Assembly: GCA_038239195.1 (NCBI GenBank)
Contig: JBBSEZ010000159.1
Location: 1-19,827, forward strand
Direction of reading: 5' to 3'
Source of the DNA: JBBSEZ01 sp038239195
GTDB taxonomy: Bacteria; Planctomycetota; Planctomycetia; Gemmatales; Gemmataceae
DNA length: 19,827 nt
Every line of letters begins with the position of its first letter. The stretch's first letter is position 1. Made by a program: the position numbers and the translations under genes. The notes under the pieces are model-generated. The model was not told the DNA's origin. It ran no database searches and worked only from the letters and a program-made list of their open reading frames with translations. Below, one piece after another: positions 14,519 through 19,827 of this stretch.

Positions 14519-14593
14519 GACAGGCGGCTCGCCTGTCCAGCTTCCCAAAGGCGTGAAGCTCACTCGCAGGCCGGACAGGCAGGCTGCCTGTCC
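14518..14593. repeat. Array of three hairpins with shared GGACAGGC/GCCTGTCC arms
   Basis: Hairpin 1 (14518-14538) has a perfect 9-bp stem, GGACAGGCG with CGCCTGTCC, and a GCT loop. Hairpin 2 (14539-14560) abuts it: AGCTTC with GAAGCT and a 10-nt loop. Hairpin 3 (14573-14593) repeats the design of the first: GGACAGGCA with TGCCTGTCC and a GGC loop. Arms of 1 and 3 can also pair with each other. The unit starts in the stop codon of the preceding gene and fills most of the gap to the acetyltransferase. It could terminate transcription or be a REP/MITE-like palindromic element. Confidence 0.8.
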
Positions 14594-14632
14594 CGCGGTC
14601 TCGCTGTACTTCCCGGCTCGCGAGGGCCCCCC

Positions 14633-15190
14633 ATGACCCCCTTTCTCGAAACGCCCCGCCTGCTCCTGCGCCGGTTCACCGAGGACGACGCCGGCCTCCT
14701 CCTCGCCCTGGACAGCGACCCGGAGGTCGTGCGCTACGCCGGCCCGAAGCTCGCCGACTACGAGGCCTATCGCGAGCGCATCCGGGCCAGCTTTCTCGAC
14801 TACTACGCCCGCTTCGAGGACCGCGGCTTCTGGGCGGCGCTGGAGAAGGAGAGCGGCGACTTCCTCGGCTGGTTCCATCTGCGCCCCGGCCTCGACTACC
14901 GCTTCGCCGCCGAGGCGGGCTATCGCCCCGGCGACCACGACCTCGGCTACCGCCTGCGCCGGCCCGCCTGGGGCAAGGGCTACGCCACGGAGATGGCCCG
15001 CGCCCTCGTCCGCCTGGGCTTCGCCGACGCAGCCACGTTGCGCGTGGTGTCGTGCGCCCTCGCCGCTAACCTCGCCTCGACCCGCGTGATGGAGAAGGCG
15101 GGCTTGAAGCGCGGCGCCGAGTTCGCCCTGCCGGGGTACGGCATGGCCGTCAGCTACGCCCTGGAGCGGGCCGACTTTCTGGGCCCGTGA
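14633..15190 (+). CDS. GNAT-family N-acetyltransferase (RimJ/RimL type)
   Basis: A 185-residue acetyl-CoA-dependent acetyltransferase. It opens with TPRLLLRRFTEDDA, the classic start of the RimJ/RimL group. It has DLGYRLRRPAWGKGYATE (~103-120), with WGKGYA as the acetyl-CoA pyrophosphate-binding loop, and ends with the NLASTRVMEKAGLKR segment (~146-160). The length is typical. The acceptor (a ribosomal protein N-terminus, another protein or a small molecule) cannot be told from sequence. The ATG follows the hairpin array and has no strong Shine-Dalgarno sequence. It converges on the gene at 15194-15883 with only 3 nt between stops. Confidence 0.9.
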   Translation: MTPFLETPRLLLRRFTEDDAGLLLALDSDPEVVRYAGPKLADYEAYRERIRASFLDYYARFEDRGFWAALEKESGDFLGWFHLRPGLDYRFAAEAGYRPGDHDLGYRLRRPAWGKGYATEMARALVRLGFADAATLRVVSCALAANLASTRVMEKAGLKRGAEFALPGYGMAVSYALERADFLGP

Positions 15191-15193
15191 AGG

Positions 15194-15883
15194 TCAGCGG
15201 GACGCCCCCTCGCCCTCCTCGACGAACGCGAGCAAGTCTGCCTCCGCGACGTCCTCGCCCCCCACGCCCATCAGCACTGAATTGATGGGGCGCGAACGGC
15301 CCGGCCTCGGCTCGATGACCGCGTGGTGCAGCACGCCGAGCATACCGCGCTCGCGCTCCTCCCACGGCAGCAGGCTGTTGTTGACGAGCAAGATTTGAAA
15401 GTGCGCCGGCTCGAACACCGTCTCGACGGTGTAGGGGCGTAGCAACTCCTCGCCCGGCGGAAAGGCGGGGTTGCAGCAGTCGAGGAGCTCGCACGGCGAC
15501 TGGCGACGGTCGAAGGCGCAGCGCACGTGGTCGAGCAGGTAGATCCGGCTGGGCACCTCCGTCGGCTCGTAGCCGAGGAGCAAGAGCGAGGCGTCGGGCC
15601 CGCCGTCGCGGTGGGGGCGCGTCGGCGACTGCTGGTCGAACCGGCTCGCGGAAACGAAGACGAGCCCGCCGCCGTGGCGCTCCTCGTAAAGCTCGGCCAG
15701 GGCAGTGCCCAGGGCCAGGAGGCGGGCGCGGAAGTCGCGCGGGGCCAGTTCGGTGCCCAGGTCGAGCAGGGCGAAGCCGGGGGCGGTGAAGTCGGTACGG
15801 AAGACGGCCGGCGCCACCCGAGCGGCGAGGGCGGGGATGGTTTGGGTGCCCACGACGAGGCGGGCGGTGCTGAGCTCGGGCAT
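15194..15883 (-). CDS. Putative Fe(II)/2-oxoglutarate dioxygenase-like protein
   Basis: A 229-residue cytoplasmic protein. The segment PTRPHRDGGPDASLLLLGYEP has an HxD pair (H91, D93), followed ~95 residues later by H186/H187 (GVLHHAVIEP) and R198 (GRSRPINSVLM). This order (HxD, distal His, then Arg) is that of double-stranded beta-helix Fe(II)/2OG oxygenases, but overall similarity is not certain and the family was not confirmed. A Cys-rich patch (CELLDCCNP, ~131-139) is unusual. The start at 15883 is set by GGAGG at 15890-15894; the longer frame to 15982 lacks such a site. It is divergent from the large lipoprotein gene. Confidence 0.6.
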   Translation of the reverse strand: MPELSTARLVVGTQTIPALAARVAPAVFRTDFTAPGFALLDLGTELAPRDFRARLLALGTALAELYEERHGGGLVFVSASRFDQQSPTRPHRDGGPDASLLLLGYEPTEVPSRIYLLDHVRCAFDRRQSPCELLDCCNPAFPPGEELLRPYTVETVFEPAHFQILLVNNSLLPWEERERGMLGVLHHAVIEPRPGRSRPINSVLMGVGGEDVAEADLLAFVEEGEGASR

Positions 15884-15903
15884 GGCGTTCCTCCGTTCGA
15901 GAC

Positions 15904-15909
15904 ATTGTA
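15904..15909 (-). promoter_or_regulatory. Candidate -10 element (TACAAT) for the HxD protein gene
   Basis: TACAAT on the minus strand, one mismatch from TATAAT, is 20 nt before the ATG at 15883, so the leader would be ~14 nt and just hold the GGAGG site. No -35 box is evident. Confidence 0.35.
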
Positions 15910-15915
15910 CCGGCC

Positions 15916-15945
15916 TTGCCCGCAACAGGGCGAGCGGAGTAAGAT
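15916..15945 (+). promoter_or_regulatory. Candidate promoter for the CsgG/TPR lipoprotein gene
   Basis: TTGCCC (15916-15921) and TAAGAT (15940-15945) are spaced by 18 nt and match the -35 and -10 consensus at four of six positions each. The leader to the ATG at 16066 would be ~115 nt. It lies back to back with the minus-strand -10 in the 182-nt divergent gap. Confidence 0.3.
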
Positions 15946-16065
15946 CCTCCACCACCTTGTTCGCGCAACCCCCTTGACGCACGCCGCGCTCGCCGCACGT
16001 CCCCGCTCCCGAGTGGGGCCGCGCCCGTGCGCGCCTCTCCTCGGTCCAGGTGCTGGAGGCCCTTC

Positions 16066-19000
16066 ATGCAACGGACTCGCCAGATTGTCCTGCTCGCCGC
16101 CGTCCTGCTCGCAGGCTGCTCGAAAGAAGCGCCCGCCCCCGTCGCGCCCGCTGCCGCCCCCCAGCAGCCCCAGCCGCGCGACGTGGCCCTCCGCCCGGAA
16201 GACAGGGCGATCCTTCCCGGCGCGGTGGCGGCGGGCCCTCTCGCCGAGGACGCCGTCCTGGCGAAGTTGCCCGAGCCGACGAAGCAGGAGCTCTACGAGG
16301 CCGCCCTGCTCAAGGCGCTCGACGCACTGGCCGACAAGGAACACGGCAAGGCCCTGGCGGCGCTCGAGGAAGCGCAGAAGATCAGCGACACCGGCCAGGT
16401 GCAGCGCCAACTCGACCGGGTGCGCGCCCTGATGGCCCAGCAGGTCGCGGCCGAGAAGGCCACCGCCGACGTGCGCACCGTCCTCGAAGACGGCAAGCCC
16501 ACCGACGCCGCCAGGCTCGCCAGCAACGCCCTCAGCCAGTACGGTGCCGGCGAGGCGTCCGAGGAGCTGACCAAACTCAAGCGCCAGGCCGACGCCGTCG
16601 TCACCGCCGAGGCCGACGACGCGAACGCCCGCCGCGCCAGCCTGCGCGCCGAGGCCGACGCGGCGCTCAAGGAGCGAAACCTGCGCGGCGCCGCCCTCGC
16701 CTGCGAGCAGGCGCTCGCCCTCGGCGACGACGGCGAGCTGCGCAAGCAGTACGACGACGTGCGCGCACGGCTCACCGCGTACGACGACAACTGCAAGCGC
16801 GCCGCTCTGCTGCGCAAGGACTCGTCCCGTCTCGAAGAGGCAGTCGGCCTGCTCAAGGAGGCGGCCCGGGCGTGGGACACGACGGAGGTGCGCCTTCAGA
16901 TCGACGAGTACAACCTGGCCATGCATCTGCGCCGCGAGCGCGTCAGCGTCGCCGACCTCGAAGTGCGCGGCGACCTGGGCGTCCCGGCCGCGGGGCGCTC
17001 GGTCGCCGAGGAGCTCTTGCCCCATTTCAAAGCGCGCTTCGACCCCGTGGAGCGCGCCCAGATCGGGCGGGTGCTCGGCGAGTTGAAGCTAGACGCGGCC
17101 GACCTCACCGACAACCCGACGGGCCGCGGCGAGGTGGCCCGGCTGGCTCGGGTGCGCTACCTCGTCGTCGGCAGCCTGACCACGCTCAACGGCGTCACCA
17201 TCAACGTTCGCCTCGTGGACGTGCGAACCGGCCTGATCGTGCAGACGGCGCGCCTGTCGGCGCCGAGCGTCGATAGTCTGCTGCCGAGGCTCAAGCAGGT
17301 CGCGCTGATGCTGATGATGAACGACGAGCAGAAGCTCGCGTACGAGGAGAGGCTTGCCCAGTCCGTCGTGGCCATCCGGCCCATCGAGCTGATCGCCGAG
17401 CCGCCCCCGCCACCCCCGGCGCTGGTGGTGAACGTCGCTCCGCCCCCGCTCATCGTCACCTACACGCCCCGCTCGCCGGCGCTGGGCGGGCTGGCGATCG
17501 AGGACTTCAACCGCCTGCCGCCCGTCCTGCTCGTGGCCCCGCCTCCGCCCCCGCCGCTCGAGGTGGTGCTGGTGCGCGAAGACCCGCGCCGCCGCCGGCT
17601 GTTGGCCCTGTCGCTCGAACTGGGCGACAACCTGTTCCGGCGCGGCCGGTATCGCGAGGCGCACCGGCACTTCCAGGTCGCCCTGAGCATGGGCAACAAC
17701 CAGGCCGCGCTCCAGGTGCGCATCGACAACTGCCGGCCGCACTTGCCTCCCCCGCCTCCCCCGGTCGTCGTGAGGGCCGCGCCGCCGGTTAGGCCGCGCA
17801 TGGCGGTGTTCGGGTTCGTCGTCAACGCCCAGCCAGGGCTGGTGCCGCCGACCGTCGGCGACTGGGCGGCCGAGCAGCTCGCCTCCTATTTCGGAGGCGG
17901 CTACGAGCTGATCGACCGCGGTGAGGTGTGCTGGTACATGGGCCGGCTCGGCCTCACCATGCGCGACGTGCTCAACGACGCGGGGGCCCGGCGGTGCCTG
18001 GCCCAGGCGCTCAACGCGCGCTTCTTTGTCTTCGGCACCATCCAGCAGACCAACAGCTTCGACGTGAACACGCACCTGATGGACGCCGAGACGGGGGCGC
18101 GCACCGGCACGGGCGCGATCCACGTGCAGGACCACGAAGAGATGAAGTTGCGCATGCACGAGTTGGCCAAGCAGGTCGGCGCCCCGGCCAAGGAGCAGGC
18201 CCAGCTCGCCAGGCAGGGGGCCGCGACCGAGAAGGCGCTCAACGAGGCCAAACGGCTCCAGAAGGCAGGGCAGTACGCGAAAGCCGCCGAGGTAACGTCC
18301 GCCGCGCTCAAGGCAACGCCCAACAACGTCGCGCTCCAGTCGCTCCAGCAGGATGCGCTGCGCAAGGCGAAGCAGGCCGAGCTGGACGATGCCCGGCGCA
18401 GGGACGCGGCGGGCCGGGCCGCGGCGCTGGCGGCCGCGCAGAAGAAGCAGAAGGAGCTGGCCGTCCAGTCTGCCCAGGCGCGGGCGCAGGCCCAGCGCGA
18501 GGCGAGGACGCGCACGGAGGCCCAGAAGCGCGAGCAGGAGGCGGGCAAGCAGCGCGCCGCCGAGCAGTTGCGGGGGCAGGCGAAGGCGGCGCTGGCGGCG
18601 GGCAACCCCGCGCTGGCGGTGCAGTCGCTCCAGAGCGCCGTTGCCCTGAGGCCCGACGACGCTGCCTTCCGCGAGTTGGGGCAGGCGAAGGCCGCCCTGG
18701 CGAACGCGACCCGGGCGCGTGCCGGGGCCGAGAAGAAGCAGCGCGACGACGACCTGGCAAGGAAGCGCGAGTCGGCCGCGGCGCGCGTCCGGGCCGAGCA
18801 GGAGGGCAGGGCGAAGGCGGAACTGGCGAAGCGCAAGGCGCAGGAGGGCCGCGACCAGTCGGCGCACGACGCCCACGTGAAGCGGGCCCAGGACCAGCTC
18901 GCCCAGAAGCAGTACGCCCAGGCGCTGGCGTCGGCCCAGGCGGCGCAGCGCGCGAAGGCGAGCGGCGAGAGCGCCGACCTGCTGCGCAAGGCGCGCGAGG

Positions 19001-19827
19001 CCCAGGCGCTGGTCGAGGCCGAGAAGAAGGGCGCGGCCGCGAAGGCCGAGGCGGAGCGCAAGCTTGCCGCCGAGCGGCAGAAACGCGCGTTGGAGGAGGC
19101 CAAGGCCAAACGGGGGCAGGAAGTCTACCTTGCGGAGTTGACAGGTGGCCAGAAGGCGGTCGCCGAGAAGCGCTACGACGAGGCGGTGGCGCACTATCAG
19201 GCGGCGGTGAAGGCGTTCCGCACCGACGCGGCGCTGACGGGGCTGAAGCACGCCGAGGACCTGCGCAACCAGGCCCGGGGCGCCCGCGACGCCGAGAAGC
19301 GACGGGCCGACGAGGACGCGAAGCGCGCGGTGCGCGTGAAGGCGTTGGTGGCCGAGGGGCAGAGGCAGCTTGCGGCGAAGCAGTTCGACAAGTCGCTGGC
19401 GGCCTACGGTGAGGCGAAGAAGCTGGCGCCGACCGACGTTGAGGTGTTGACGGGGCTGGGCCGCACGGAGCGCGAGCGCAACGCCTGGACGGCGCGCAAC
19501 CGCGAGGCGGCCGACCTGGCGAAGCGCCAGGCCGACCTGGCTCGGCAGGGCGAGGACAAGCGCAAGGCCGATGAGGCAAAGCGCAACGCGGCGTATGGCC
19601 GGCTGATGGCGCAGGGCCAGGCGGCGCTCAAGGGCAAGCGCTACGCGGAGGCCGCGAGCGCCTACGACGCCGCTCTCAAGGTGAAGCCGGGCGACCCCGG
19701 CGCCACGCAAGGGTTGCGCGAGGCGCGTTCGGTGCCGATTGCTCCCAAGCTCTCTCCGCCGCCCCCGCCGCCGGTCGATCCGGGCGTGGCGAAGCGGCAG
19801 GCGGCGGAGAAGAAGGCGCTGTTGGAG
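16066..19827 (+). CDS. Large lipoprotein with two CsgG-like domains, TPR-like units and TolA-like helices, 3'-partial
   Basis: At least 1254 residues, with the reading frame still open at the window end. The start has GGAGG at 16055-16059. A lipoprotein signal ends in VLLAGC with acylated C18. Residues ~70-285 are helical repeats. Residues ~291-415 (ERVSVADLEV...VRYLVVGSLTTLNGVTINVRL) and ~579-702 (RMAVFGF...YELIDRGEV...ARFFVFGTIQQTNSFDVNTH) are two CsgG-like domains, a fold used by curli and related outer-membrane lipoproteins. Pro-rich stretches (~446-505, ~557-565) flank a TPR (~513-555). The C-terminal part alternates Lys/Glu/Ala-rich helices with TPR-like units beginning near residues 725, 837, 938, 1025, 1091 and 1177 (for example KRYDEAVAHYQAA and KRYAEAASAYDAAL). 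It is probably anchored in an envelope membrane as a scaffold; no pore role is shown. Confidence 0.85.
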   Translation, partial: MQRTRQIVLLAAVLLAGCSKEAPAPVAPAAAPQQPQPRDVALRPEDRAILPGAVAAGPLAEDAVLAKLPEPTKQELYEAALLKALDALADKEHGKALAALEEAQKISDTGQVQRQLDRVRALMAQQVAAEKATADVRTVLEDGKPTDAARLASNALSQYGAGEASEELTKLKRQADAVVTAEADDANARRASLRAEADAALKERNLRGAALACEQALALGDDGELRKQYDDVRARLTAYDDNCKRAALLRKDSSRLEEAVGLLKEAARAWDTTEVRLQIDEYNLAMHLRRERVSVADLEVRGDLGVPAAGRSVAEELLPHFKARFDPVERAQIGRVLGELKLDAADLTDNPTGRGEVARLARVRYLVVGSLTTLNGVTINVRLVDVRTGLIVQTARLSAPSVDSLLPRLKQVALMLMMNDEQKLAYEERLAQSVVAIRPIELIAEPPPPPPALVVNVAPPPLIVTYTPRSPALGGLAIEDFNRLPPVLLVAPPPPPPLEVVLVREDPRRRRLLALSLELGDNLFRRGRYREAHRHFQVALSMGNNQAALQVRIDNCRPHLPPPPPPVVVRAAPPVRPRMAVFGFVVNAQPGLVPPTVGDWAAEQLASYFGGGYELIDRGEVCWYMGRLGLTMRDVLNDAGARRCLAQALNARFFVFGTIQQTNSFDVNTHLMDAETGARTGTGAIHVQDHEEMKLRMHELAKQVGAPAKEQAQLARQGAATEKALNEAKRLQKAGQYAKAAEVTSAALKATPNNVALQSLQQDALRKAKQAELDDARRRDAAGRAAALAAAQKKQKELAVQSAQARAQAQREARTRTEAQKREQEAGKQRAAEQLRGQAKAALAAGNPALAVQSLQSAVALRPDDAAFRELGQAKAALANATRARAGAEKKQRDDDLARKRESAAARVRAEQEGRAKAELAKRKAQEGRDQSAHDAHVKRAQDQLAQKQYAQALASAQAAQRAKASGESADLLRKAREAQALVEAEKKGAAAKAEAERKLAAERQKRALEEAKAKRGQEVYLAELTGGQKAVAEKRYDEAVAHYQAAVKAFRTDAALTGLKHAEDLRNQARGARDAEKRRADEDAKRAVRVKALVAEGQRQLAAKQFDKSLAAYGEAKKLAPTDVEVLTGLGRTERERNAWTARNREAADLAKRQADLARQGEDKRKADEAKRNAAYGRLMAQGQAALKGKRYAEAASAYDAALKVKPGDPGATQGLREARSVPIAPKLSPPPPPPVDPGVAKRQAAEKKALLE

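Noticed and set aside
13681..14632. CRISPR array or integron attachment site suggested by the repeated GGACAGGC arms
   Set aside because: Only two copies, no regular spacers, and no cas or integrase gene in the window.
17089..19710. Long open frame (873 codons) on the minus strand
   Set aside because: It is opposite the CsgG/TPR lipoprotein, whose frame has a signal peptide, lipobox and domain structure; the minus frame is Leu/Arg/Gly-rich and arises from high-GC codon bias.

Overview
The window looks like chromosomal DNA from a high-GC planctomycete, most probably a member of the Gemmataceae. The evidence is family-level: a TIGR02996 'repeat-companion' protein, its Gemmata-type FACACC/HVRGCW partner, a HEAT-repeat plus beta-propeller secreted protein, single-TM proteins with the FPFLAVLLC and FDSFLDVV anchors, and a relic of a WD40 repeat. 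No tRNA, rRNA, CRISPR array, insertion sequence or phage gene was seen. The first ~100 bases are almost pure G/C runs and look like an unreliable contig edge.

Layout. (1) 1-3308, + strand: a tightly overlapping trio of vWA protein, double zinc ribbon-FHA protein and a four-TM membrane protein with two extracytoplasmic helical domains. From memory of the families it resembles the vWA/FHA/membrane-sensor set found beside PknG-like kinases in actinobacteria. (2) 3352-5064, + strand: one uninterrupted ORF fusing cysteine dioxygenase to a molybdenum sulfite oxidase, two steps of cysteine sulfur oxidation in one polypeptide. (3) 5065-5909: a WD40 relic, a leader with a perfect 11-bp inverted repeat, and a thioredoxin-fold gene. 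(4) 10359 down to 5934, - strand: a three-gene operon of a MotA/TolQ/ExbB-type channel with a long helical tail and two different single-TM, MotB/ExbD-like proteins. The two share an 'EC...P' domain that occurs three times in all. (5) 10576-11922, + strand: two Gemmata-type paralogous-family genes. (6) 12013-13680: secreted HEAT/beta-propeller protein. (7) 13707-14518: two overlapping orphan genes followed by three hairpins in a row (14518-14593). (8) 14633-15190: GNAT acetyltransferase. (9) 15883 down to 15194: putative HxD (Fe/2OG-like) protein. (10) 16066 to the window end: a lipoprotein of more than 1254 residues with two CsgG-like domains, TPR-like units and TolA-like charged helices. It is still open at the right edge.

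The strongest candidates for something new are the cysteine dioxygenase-sulfite oxidase fusion, which also keeps the Cys-Tyr pair typical of eukaryotic dioxygenases, and the asymmetric stator-like operon, in which only one of the two MotB-like subunits has acidic residues in its membrane segment. All family names come from reading the translations; no database search was possible.
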